The notes under the pieces: generated by a model | Seen by the model: only the letters and a program-made list of their open reading frames with translations | Told to the model about the DNA's origin: nothing | Databases searched by the model: none | NCBI GenBank assembly: GCA_020736575.1 | Contig: JAGPYM010000025.1 | Span: 1-64,000 of the forward strand | Length of the DNA stretch: 64,000 bases | Reading direction: 5' to 3' | Source: Thelonectria olida | Taxonomy: Eukaryota > Ascomycota > Sordariomycetes > Hypocreales > Nectriaceae | Program-made: the position numbers and the translations under genes | Shown here: piece after piece, positions 33,549 to 44,600 of the stretch | Layout: each line of letters starts with the position of its first letter | Position numbering within the stretch: the first letter of the stretch is position 1

Positions 33549-35575
33549 TTACTCATATAGACGATTCTTGCCAAGTAACCCGCGAGAAAGCTCGACGCGA
33601 CTATCGCCAGTTTCCTCTCCGGAATAATCCGGACCCGGGATGCTTCTCATGGCAATATATCCAATCTCATCGGATGAACGAACATCTGCAATCTGAACCC
33701 GCATATTTCCAAGTACTCTCGCTCGTTCAGGGCCATCGAGAGTGGTTCCGCCAGGCGCAACAGGTATATAAGGATTATCCCGAGTCATGGAGCTTGCAAA
33801 TCCAAGCAAGTCCGGGCCATGAACGAAATACTTGAGAACAAGCCCCCCAATAGCCAACATCTCAAGAAGCATAGTGGCAGCAATAAGTAGAGAGACCCAC
33901 TTGTGCTGTGTGTCATAAACTTCCACATAGGTTGTAGCTTTTGAAGCTGTCTCGTTGAACATGGTTGAGTTTGAGGCATCGAGAACCGGTGTGTCCATAA
34001 ATGTTGTCGAGGGTTGATTCCTGGGCGTTGAAAAGGCTTCCTGATAAGTATTAAATAGCGTTGTCAAGCGCCTGGAGAAATCCGACTCGTTCAGATTCGT
34101 CCAATCCATGCCCCTGTCTTTCGAAAACGGATCGAGCGTGTTCCCAAGGTAGCTGACTGTCGGCGAGGTTGAGCCCATCATTGTATCAGCGCCGCTAAGT
34201 CGCCAAGTGTGCAAGAGAACTTGGCGAATCCATCTGCCTGTCAAAATATCTGGGGGATAACGATTTTCGTTGTTTTGATTGCTGACTCTTTTTTGGCTTT
34301 TTGCCTGGCACCTGGCTGAGGAGGACGTTGGGTGGCATTGCATTGAGGTTTCCAGTACTGTAGCCTGCGTGGTACAGTTGAATAAACCGAAGCCACTGAA
34401 ACGAAAGATTGCAAAAAGCATGTATCCAGGAGGCTTTTTCAGGGCGAATTCCAAATCTGTTGTATCTGGGACGCTCATGTTGGCGACAAATCCAAAGAAT
34501 AAATTGCCCCAGGGGCCCTGTTCGAGGAGAGTGGTGTTCAACTCGGCTTTCGAGACATAGTCAGTGGATGCGTTATATGGTACGCTAGAGTTGAGTAGCA
34601 GGCATTGAATGTCGACATATGAGGATTCGACGATGAATTCATATGTCGTGTTCCCCTGGGCATAGTTCAAACCCTGGACCCTTCGTCCCAATAAGGATGT
34701 GTAATGCGCATCGCCGTTCAATAATGCACCATGGTTAACATTATAAACCTCACCGTCCTTTATCGTCGATGGCAACTGCGGGATCTTGGGTAGGTCCCAT
34801 AAGTCCGTTGGGGATTGCCTTAAACTTGAGGAAGCGAAAAGACTTGAAAGGTATAGTGCGTCGGTGATGTAGTCGACTCCCAACCCTGAATAATCACCTC
34901 TAACGCCTGTCCCGTCATAAAAATAGTTCAGAGGCATGTAGTAGACGGATCCAGTGGCTATACTCTCTGCCACTTTGGTAGATACCAGCCTTGCAGCGCT
35001 TTGGCCCCCCAAAGGTGACAAACCCCAGGTCAAGAAGATCATTAACCCCAAAATTATATGGGTGCGGACAAATAGTAGCCTTTCAATAGCCCCGGCGAGG
35101 CTTTGGCTACCAAATATTTGCTCAAGTTCTGCCAGCCTGATTCCATTCCTAGACTCAAGACGCCAGCGAGCCAAGTTCTTGTAGAATCGACTCGTGATAG
35201 CGGCAAACAAGATTGGGTATATCGTGGGGCTGACAAGAGTGAAGTCGCGTAATTGGTCTCCGTAGGATGAGATGGTGTGTCCGTCAAGTCGGAGTGCAAG
35301 GATAGCGAGAACTGGGATAATGTCAAAATACAAGTAACCCAGATTGAAGTCCCGTTGGCCGAAAGCGTCTTACCAATGAAGCATATAGGCCCAAGAGTCA
35401 GAATGATATCCCATGTCAAGGATAGAGTAACAACGAGTGCTCCACGCTTCAGGGTCTGTGGACCGCGCCACTCATCGATTATTATCGACTTTGTTTCCGA
35501 GTCGGATTCAAGGCCATCAGACTCGGTTGCACTTGGGGGAAAGTTCTCATTGGGGACTCGTAAGTGGTTCGTCAT
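33549..35575 (-). CDS. Large fungal membrane protein with N-glycosylated outer loop, function unknown
   Basis: Two exons on the minus strand: 35575-35374 and 35311-33549, with a 62-base intron, 654 residues. Four hydrophobic segments occur: LVVTLSLTWDIILTLGP, a helix around VLAILAL, one in HIILGLMIFLTWGLSPLGGQ, and a C-terminal LLIAATMLLEMLAIGGLVL. Between the third and last lies a region of about 400 residues with at least eight N-x-S/T sites, so probably outside the cell or in a lumen. The motif LSPLGGQSAARL and the preceding LEQIFGSQSL are shared by a widespread family of uncharacterised Pezizomycotina membrane proteins. No enzymatic motif was seen. The gene appears intact. Confidence 0.8.
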
Positions 35576-36629
35576 ATCAGTGTCGGGAAATAGGGATATG
35601 TTTCGAATATGCAGCGTAACGCAGTAAATCAATCAGCTATCAAAGCGAGGTGATTTTTCGTCTATATCATTGATTTCACATCATCTCCCGGCGTGCTGGT
35701 GGGAGAGTAACCTTCACATATTTAAGACAATGAGCCAATTACCAAGACGACTGTTGGGCGCGACACGAAGCATTGCGTGTTTCAGCTGTGCATGTGGGGC
35801 TTGCTGTGCCTTGAACATTTGGAGTCTGCCAATAATCTTGCGAGTCTTTCTTGTTAACCAAACAAGACTAGGGGTTTTCGGCTGAGTGTGATATTTCTGG
35901 GCGAGCCAGGCGTTAATACTGGGGTTTCTAGTGGCCAGCTCTAACGGAAGGATCAACCTCCGTGGCATTTTAGGTAAAGCCTAACAACCATCTTGGTAGT
36001 TTACCCTTTTCATATCGGGCCCGACAGAGGAGCAACATGTCTCACCTCTCCATTCGGGCCATGTGGAAGGGTCGTCAATCGAATACATGGTTGTGTCCCG
36101 CGGCGGCTTAGTGGTACGAGTAGCCTGTCAAAACAACCAGATCAGGGCAAATAAAAGATCACTCAAAGCCTGTCATTAATACGCACCAATGGCTGTGGGC
36201 CTTTCTTCTGATAAGCGACTTCTACTAGTATGGGCTGTCGGAATGCTGAAGCCCGAACACTCGTCCTCCAAAAACCGGGCTCTTCTACAACTGATAAGTG
36301 CGGAATCAGCCAAAATGACCGTTTTTCTCGAAGTCGAAATGCATCATCGTTGATTTGCTCCTGAAAACTTCGTAGACATCGCCCCCTCCCTGGGTGGAAT
36401 TTCACACTTCCATTTCTTCTATGGACACAACATCGTCCAGCACGCAAGGAGAGCATTCTCCGGAGTGCGAGACTATCACTCATGCTGTCCATTGCCGAAG
36501 CACAAGGTAACTGAAACGACATTCCCCTACTTCACGTGTAACCGACAAGAAGTTGCTTGTTGATTTCAATCTCATTCGTAAGCTCATTTGGCTAGTGTGT
36601 CGTCCATGGCAGAACAGGGTCAAAAATGA
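35576..36629. other. Intergenic
   Basis: About 1 kb between the membrane protein start and the regulator relic. No gene recognised. A 119-codon frame on the minus strand at 36163-36522 has no family features. Confidence 0.45.
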
Positions 36630-38330
36630 AACATTGAATAGTCCAGCCGTGGAAGTCCCATCTCAGTGTGTGCAGACTCTTGTGCCATCGCCTCGGGTTC
36701 CACTACCATGCCCGCTGCTCCCTCAGAGATAAGTTGAGAATGGCAAAGCTGTTGGCGCTGTTCGTTGCTGTCCTCGAGACTTGAACTTTGGACTAGCTGG
36801 ATCTCTGTGGTGTTTCTGCTGCTCATATATTGACTGTACAGGGAGAGAGGCGAACCACTGACGCGCGCCCACGACGAGTTGATGTGATGAAGCCTTGCAT
36901 TCTCTCTCAGGAGCCTGGCTACACCCTTGATGCGCTGCAGATCGAGCTCTGCTAATGTCGCGACAATATGCCGGAAAAGGAAGTAAAGTGGCCGGGGAAG
37001 AAACAGAGGTACGACCCTGTAGTACAATTAGTGGGCGGTCCATTCGAAGTTGTCGGGACGCGGCCGAGGAAGGGACTTACCAGACCAAGGGCCCAGGCAC
37101 TTATTCTTTGGAGTATGGGGCTTTATGGTATGCTCCAACATACTAATTAGGGCATCGAGCACCTCGCGGAAGTTCTTTGGGCAGTGTTTGTATGCCGTTC
37201 CATCGTCGTCAACAGAGTTTAGACGAATAATGCATGCCATGATGGAATAATACACACTGTCTAGATTCAACGACTCGAATGATCAGTACGGATCCGAAGT
37301 TGCCGTGTGGCGAGACATGAAGTCATTTATCTTGGTCCGGATGCTCTGCATTTGGTTGAGCAACGGGCCAGGGGACTTTTCCGCTGATGAAGTTTGATGA
37401 ATTCCAGTATAATGTGCTCTGGTCAGTTGCTAGGTCGATGCTGATCATACCGCGAAAGTCCATTGACGTGTGATCGAACCGGTGCTGTGGATGTCGATGG
37501 GGTCAAGGCATGGCAATTGCCGTACATTCAGAGCTAGGGCACGGTCATAGATGTATCTATCACCTCACCGAGATGGGTTGGACCTCTCGCAATTCCTCTT
37601 GGAGCAGCGTGTTGGTGAGGTCTTTGGTGTGCATGAGGCTGCACACCTGGAAAGCGATCATGTTTAACTGCCAACATCTTTTCATGTGGCCAAGCTCCTG
37701 GAGGAGCTGCGTCGCACAACTCAGTGCCTGCAGCAGGGTTATGTCAGGTCCCCTGACTTCGATGTCAAGGTGGCCGAGACAAAGGAGGGCATTGTCGACA
37801 TATTTCTGTCGCATGTTGCGCTGGTGATCCCGTACCAGAGCGGACTTCATGCCAGGATCTGAGACGCTCTGCTCAACGTCTCCCTCGGTGTTGCTCGCTA
37901 GCCAAAAGTCAGCTCCAGGACTTCTTGCGCCCTTCCTTCAATACCAACTCTGGGGATATCCGGGCCCAAGTATTGCTACAAGTCGTCTAACCTCCTCTCC
38001 GGAAGGCTTTTGTGTCCAGTGACATCGCATTGAGGAATCCCAGGGCGGCCTCTCCAGGACGAGGGAGATTCCGCTTTGAGGTCAATGGCCATGCCAGCCT
38101 TGTCCCAGACTGAGCATCAATGCCCCGGGTGCCAATGCTATCTTCGGCTTCATTGGATGGCTCCGGCGTGCCCATCGCCCGGCCTATGGAGGAGTCGTCG
38201 ATACTTTTCACAACATGTGACGTCTTGAGTATCTCCTCCATCTGCAGAAGTCGGTCTAGCACCTTGGCAAACCCGCCCCTATCACCCGACGTTGTGAGTA
38301 TCATAGCAAATGCAGTTTAACATGCAGGTC
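36630..38330 (-). pseudogene. Relic of a fungal-specific (Zn2Cys6-type) transcription factor
   Basis: Minus-strand pieces in changing frames resemble the middle homology region of Zn2Cys6 regulators. They are a segment before MEEILK (38304-37990), then TLLQALSCATQLLQELGH with a piece ending LMHTKDL (37850-37600), RYIYDRALALNVRQLPCLD at about 37500-37555 (the motif before the DI of the domain), a helical part with YYSIMACIIRLNSVDDDG (37270-37080), and VVPLFLPRPLYFLFRHIVA (37027-36950) running to a stop at 36620. I find no zinc cluster upstream, and the frame is broken between pieces near 37560. One clean intron seems left (37078-37028). Most likely a dead gene; a badly split live gene is less likely. 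Confidence 0.45.
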
Positions 38331-39444
38331 TTCTCACTGGATTCTCACCCAGCTTGTACTATATGCGCTACATCTACACCGTTTGTGAATGCTGTCAAGT
38401 CTTAAAGGTTCGTGCCCTGACTAAGGTAGCCCACCAGCACTAATGTCTTTGTCTTACTCAAAGCATTCCAAGATGAAATGACGTAGTGGACTACCAGAGA
38501 CAGGATCAGCACAACATGCTCTGCGTATCACTGGAATAGAATTGCATTCCGAGTGCTGCTCACCTTGGCCTAGGCAGTGACCTACTACTGCCGCTGAGGG
38601 TAAGCAGGCAATCCCGAATCACTTGAAGCGGAGCAAGTCTGACTGGAGATGGTTGGCAGGACGAGAGAAATAACCCAAAGCACGTTTCAATGCTGCAGTT
38701 ACATATTTTTCCGTTTCCATATTACGACTTGAATTGTCGAGATACTATAGGAATATAGAACATCGCTTAGAGAATTAGTTGAATACCGGAAAGTCGCGAC
38801 TCGCAAGTGTCGCCGGCCGTTGAGTGCCGATCCATACTTCCTGCTAGCCCTTCGCGCAACCCCGGGTGTTCTGGACCAAGCTAACAAAGTCCGGGAGGTC
38901 CTCCGATTTGTATGCAAGACATAGACTTTAAGCTAAGTATTTGTACCACATTTGACGAGCCAATTATCAGATGCGGGGTAAGATCTCGAGTTTCTAGTAA
39001 TGGCAATCTTCATTCTTAACTACCTACCTAGAAGGGATTGAGGAGGTTGCACACCGCATGTCTATCTGCACGAGTCCTCGGGTTCCGACTCTGCATGTGA
39101 TCACTAGGTCAGACCCTGTACGGTCTTCACGTCTTAACCAACTGAAACCCTGCGGTCCAGATTTGTGTTACAAAGGAATGCAGCTAGAAAAGCGAGATAT
39201 CCGTGACCTAGGAACAGCCGAGGGTGTGCAAAGATTGACGCCTTTGGAACGGTCTCGGCTCCCGCCGTACTGTTGTCAAGACTAATGTCTTGGAGTGGTG
39301 GCAGGTAGATATAAAGCAGGGTACGCCCGCAGCCATGTGTCATCGATCGCCCTGATGGAGCATAAAACAATCGTTGCATGACACTCTACCTACATTAGTT
39401 ATACTGCTACCCCTCTCGTTGTCTTTCATCGGTTCATCGCAGCC
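38331..39444. other. Intergenic, upstream of alcohol oxidase
   Basis: About 1.1 kb with no gene recognised. It must contain the alcohol oxidase promoter. Confidence 0.5.
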
Positions 39445-41437
39445 ATGGGTATCTCAAACAATTTCGCCGATGCCAAACAGGAGGTGGACATTATCATTGC
39501 CGGGGGTAAGATCTTCTAGATGCACGTGGATCCTCAAGCAACTCACACTATTCCCAGGAGGCACTGCGGGATGTATTGTCGCTGCACGCTTAGCAACAGC
39601 AGATCCTTCCCTATCTATCCTCGTCATCGAGCGTGGACAGGACAACTACAATGTTCCGAGCGTTACGAACCCTGCTCTTTTCCTTACTCATCTCTTGCCA
39701 ACAAGTAAGACGGCCTTGTTTTACCAGGCCAATAAAGCGAGGCAGCTGGCAGATCGTGAGCCGGTTGTCCCATCCGGCGGCACCTTGGGTGGTGGATCGT
39801 CTATCAATTTCATGATGTATACCAGGGCCCAACGATCTGACTTTGACTCTTGGGCAACACCTGGCTGGTCCGCCAACGAATTGCTTCCATATTTGAAGAA
39901 GGTGGGCTGTTCTCGCTCACGCCCATAGATACCTGGCAATCGTTAACTGTTTCAAGCTCGAAACCTACCACGGAGAGGATCCAGAGAATGTCCATGGCCG
40001 TGAGGGACCGATTCACATTTCAGATGGAACCTTTCGCGCTGTCAACCCCGAAAACGACTTTATTCGGGCAGCTGGCGAAGTTGGGTGGCCCGAGGTTCCA
40101 GACTTGCAAACTCTCGACGCCATTAACGGTTTTCAACGGTGGAAACGATATGTCTCACCTGAAGGCAAACGCCAAGATACTGCTCACAGGTACTTACATC
40201 CAGTGCTTCGAGACGGCAAGCACCCCAACCTGCATGTTCTGACCGAGTCGTCGGTCGTTCGTGTCCTCTTTGATGGGGATAAGAAAGCGATTGGCGTCGA
40301 GTGTATCCCCAGTCCAGACTTTCAGGCCACCCTAGCCCTTGCCAAGCAACCTAAACAGATGATTAAGGCAAGGAAGCTGGTCGTGGTCTCTTCGGGGGCT
40401 TGCGGCACTCCTCTCGTGCTGGAGCGATCCGGATTAGGTGACCCCAGCATCCTCAAGAAGGCCGGCGTGCCAGTTGTTGTCGACCTACCCGGCGTCGGTC
40501 ACGAGTATCAAGACCACCACCTACTTTTGTACCCGTATCGAACGAACTTGCAGCCACACGAGACAATCGATGGTATTCTTAGTGGTCGCGCCGAGGTTGC
40601 AAAACTACTCCAAGAGGAAGACAAAATCCTCGGATGGAACTCCATTGACGTTTGCTCAAAGCTTCGACCTACGGACTCAGACGTGGAAGCATTGGGCCCG
40701 GACTTCAAGGCTGCCTGGGATCGTGATTTCAAACCACACCCGGACAAGCCACTGATGCTCTCCGGCGTGGTTTCGTGGTAAGTTGACGCCAGGCTCGTTT
40801 GTTCATGTCATGCATGGCTGATCGATCTTTCTCTCGAACTAGCTTCCTCGGTGACCATAGCACTGTCTCGCCTGGACAGTACGTCACCGCTGGCAACTAC
40901 TCTGGTTATCCATATTCAAGAGGACATATCCACATCACGGGCCCCGAGTGTGGCGACAAGCTTGATTTTGATGTTGGGTACTTGAGTGATCCACACGACA
41001 TCGATCTGAAGAAACAGGTTTGGGCATACAAGAAGCAGCGCGAAATCATGCGACGAACCAACATGTACCGTGGAGAGCTAAGCATCGGACACCCGCCTTT
41101 CCCCAAAGATTCAGCTGCGGCTTGTATCGAGACGGATTCAGCGCTTTCCAACGTTCAAGACATCGAATACTCTTCCAAGGATGATGCCTTGATTGAGCAG
41201 TGGATCCGAGAGAACCTGCAAACGACCTGGCATTCTCTTGGAACGGCAAAAATGGCTCCTAGGGATGATTTCGGCGTTGTCGATGGCAACCTGAACGTCT
41301 ACGGCACCCAAGGCTTGAAGATTGCGGACCTGAGCATTCCCCCAGAAAACGTTGGGGGCAACACGAACAATACTGCTTTGGTCATAGGGGAAAAGGCAGC
41401 CGACATTATTATCAAGGAGCTGGGTTTGGCCAAGTAG
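39445..41437 (+). CDS. GMC-family FAD alcohol oxidase (AOX-like)
   Basis: Four exons: 39445-39505, 39558-39901, 39957-40777 and 40843-41437, giving 606 residues. The ADP-binding motif IIAGGGTAGCIVAARL (residues about 17-32) is cut by the first intron. The second GMC signature region is SGGTLGGGSSINFMMYTRA, followed by the FAD-binding middle part (SSGACGTPLVLERSGLGD). The catalytic end has TTWHSLGTAKMAP, with the His, and NVGGNTNNTALVIGEKAA, with the Asn. Fungal members oxidise methanol or other short alcohols with oxygen, giving aldehyde and hydrogen peroxide, usually in peroxisomes. The C-terminus (GLAK) is not a classical PTS1, so targeting is open. The third splice gives SCFLGDH. The gene looks intact. 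It is convergent with the wall protein gene, 228 bases away. Confidence 0.92.
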
Positions 41438-41665
41438 TGGCCACACTCTTGGGCTTCAAAGGGCATTATGTAGAATGTCGTTCTAGGCTTGTTCCTTTCA
41501 AAGCTCTCTTTTAGTCACCATCAGTCACCCATGGAGGAATGAAACGCGGATTTATTGCCTTGAAGCCCTGTATTTATGTTCAAACTAATCAAACTATTTA
41601 TATACCTATATCCCAAATCCCATATCTACTCATTCAGTGATCATGATTCATACTATTCTACTAGA

Positions 41666-44600
41666 CTAAAGGAAAAAGAAAAAGACAGCGAAGGCTGCAG
41701 TCATGAGCCCGAGGCCACTAGTGGCACGGCCAGCGGCATTAGTGATCTGGGCGGGTTCGGTGGAGGTAGAGGCGGCAGCCTTTTCGACGACAGAAGAGCT
41801 TGTCTCGACAACGGCGGCCTGCTGGACAACATTGTCCTCGAAGTCTCCGAGGTAGGCGGGCTTGGAGGGAGCCTGGTACGAGCCTGACTTGGTGACAGTG
41901 GGCTGCTCATAGCCGGGAGTGGTCTTCACGGTCTTGGCAGACTCGGAGGGAAGCCACTTAGTGCTGGTCTCCTCGGCATATGTCTTGGTTCCGTTGTGGT
42001 TTCCAGTGACAGTCTCGGAGATGGTGGGAATGTCAGAGGTAGGTCGAACAACAGAAGTCCACTGAGAAATGCAAGTGGTGCCGGTGGGATAGACGGTGGT
42101 GGTAACCTTGCCGATCGTGCAGCTGTGCTTGTCAGGAGGGCAGCTGGTGACAGTGTACGACTGGGTAGTGTAAAGAGTAGTGGTCACGCCGCCGGTCTGA
42201 GGAGGAGTAGTCTCGGTGACAGGGCAGACGGTGGTCGAGACGCCAATGGTCTCAGTCGTCACATAGGGTCCGTTGGAGCAAGGAGTGTTGCTGTGGCCGC
42301 AGTAAGAAACAGTGCGAGTCTGTGTGGTGTAGATCGTGGAGGTAGTCCACTTGGTAGTCGAGCCAGTAACCAACCGGGTGGTGTTGGCGTAAGGAGGGAC
42401 GTAGATGGACTTGGTAGTGTGGGGGACAACAGGAGGCTGGGTGGTGACAACAACCTTGGTGGTCGCGGGAGCCTTAGTGGTCTTGACAGCCTCGGTCTCG
42501 GAGGTAACTGGGCAGACAGTGGTCGAAACTGGGACAGTCAAGGTGGTGACCTTGGTTCCGTTGGGGCAGTCAGGGACCTCGGGGCCGCAAGTGGTAATGA
42601 CCTGAGTGTAGGTGGTGTAGACAGTCTTGGTCGTCCACTTGGGAGGCTGAGTAGTCTCAACTCCTCGAGTGATAGTCTTAGTGACCTCGTGACCCTCGGA
42701 AGTGGTCTTGATGACGGTGGTATAGTGACCCTCGGTGGTAGACTCAACCTCCTCAGTCTCGGAAGTAACCGGGCAGACAGTGGTCGAGACGGGAACAGTA
42801 ACCGTAGTCACCTTAGTTCCGTTGGGGCAGTCAGGAACCTCAGGGCCGCAAGTGGTAATAACTTGAGTGTAGGTGGTGTAGACAGTCTTGGTAGTCCACT
42901 GCGGGGGCTTGGTAGTCTCAACTCCTCGAGTGATAGTCTTAGTGACCTCGTGGCCCTCGGAAGTGGTCTTGATGATGGTGGTGTAGTGTCCCTGAGTGGT
43001 GGATCCCTGAGCCTCAGAAGTAGTCTTGGGCGTCTCACTGACAGTGATAGTCTTGGTGACCTCGTGTCCCTCAGAAGTAGTCTTGATGACGGTGGTGTAG
43101 TGTCCCTCGGTGGTAGAACCCTGGGCCTCGGGGGTTGTCTTGGGAGTCTCGCTGACCGTGATAGTCTTAGTGACCTCGTGACCCTCGGAGGTAGTCTTAA
43201 TAACAGTGGTGTAGTGTCCCTCGGTGGTGGACTCGGGAACCTCAGGGGTAGTCTCGGGAGGGCAGACAGTGGTCGAGATAGCGATCGTCTCAGTGGTCAC
43301 GTGGGGCTTGCCGGGGCAGTTGGGAACATCAGGAGCACAGGTAGTGATGGTTCGGACCGTTGTGGTGTAGACGGTTGAGGTAACCCACTCGCTTGTAGGA
43401 ACGGTGTGGGATTCGCTCTTGGTTGAGGCCTTGGAGGTGACGCCGGAGTACACACCAGATGTCTCAGGGACGGTGACAGTCTTAGAGGTGTTCTCAGCAG
43501 GAACTGTGGTCTCGGAGGTCACAGGGCAGACGGTAGTGGAGATAGCAATAGTCTCGGTAGTGACATGAGGCTTTCCAGGGCAGTTCGTGACCTCGGGGGC
43601 GCAAGAGGTGATAGTGCGCACCGTGGTGGTGTAGATAGTCGAGGTGGTCCACTCGCTGGTGTGGGGGCTGCCAGGGGTTGTGGCCTTGGAAGTCTCAACC
43701 GTTCCGGTGGTCTTGGGAGTCTCGTAGGTCTTTGGGGTCTCGGTGGTCTTAGCAGTGTAAGACGTGTGCGAGGTGGCCTCTGAAGTGCCATAAGTCTTGG
43801 GAGTCTCGGTGGTCTTGACGGTCTCGCTGGTCTTGGGAGTCTCGTAGGTCTTGTGAGTCTCGGTGGTGGTCTTGAGGGTCTCAGTAGTCTTGGGAGTCTC
43901 GTAGGTCTTGGGAGTCTCAGAGGTCTCGAGGGTCTCAGTGGTCTTGGCAGTGTAAGACGTGTGGGAGCTGGCCTGAGAAGTTCCGTAGGTCACGTGAGAG
44001 GTCTGCGATGTCTGAGTGGGCACTGAAGCGTGCGAAGTCTCAGTGATAGGGCAAACAGTGGTGGAAATCGCAATAGTCTCAGTGGTAACATGGGGCCTGT
44101 TGGGGCAGTTGGGAACGTCAGGGGCGCAGGACGTGATAGTGCGGATCTGAGTGGTGTAGACGGTCGAGGTAGTCAGGCCGTAAGTCGTGACTGCGGAGTG
44201 GGTAGTCTCGGAAGCCAAGGAGGTCTCGGAAGAGAGATGCGTCTGGGAAGTCTCAGAAATCTCGGTCTTGGAAGTCTCGTAAATCTCAGTCTTGGAGGTT
44301 TCAGTGCCTTGAGTGGGCACGGAAGCGTGCGAAGTCTCAGTGACAGGGCAGACAGTGGTCGAGATGGCGATGGTCTCAGTGGTAACATGAGGCGTGTTGG
44401 GACAGTCCGGAACCTCAGGAGCGCAAGATGTGATAGTGCGGATCTGAGTGGTGTAGACGGTGGAGGTTGTCAAGCCGTAGGTGGTGCCAGAGATGTAGGT
44501 GTGAGCAGTCTCAGTGACCTTGGTTCCCGTGGAAGTCTTAGAAGTCTCATAAACCCCAGTACCAGGAGTAGTGTAGACAGTTTGTGTGGCCTTGGTCGTA

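Noticed and set aside
36163..36522. 119-codon minus-strand frame
   Set aside because: No motif, no neighbour exon and Arg-rich composition like a shadow frame.
41996..43378. 460-codon open frame on the strand opposite the wall protein gene, plus other long frames there
   Set aside because: Gly/Ser/Arg-rich shadow of the Thr/Val/Glu repeats on the minus strand. It repeats with the same period and has no independent features.
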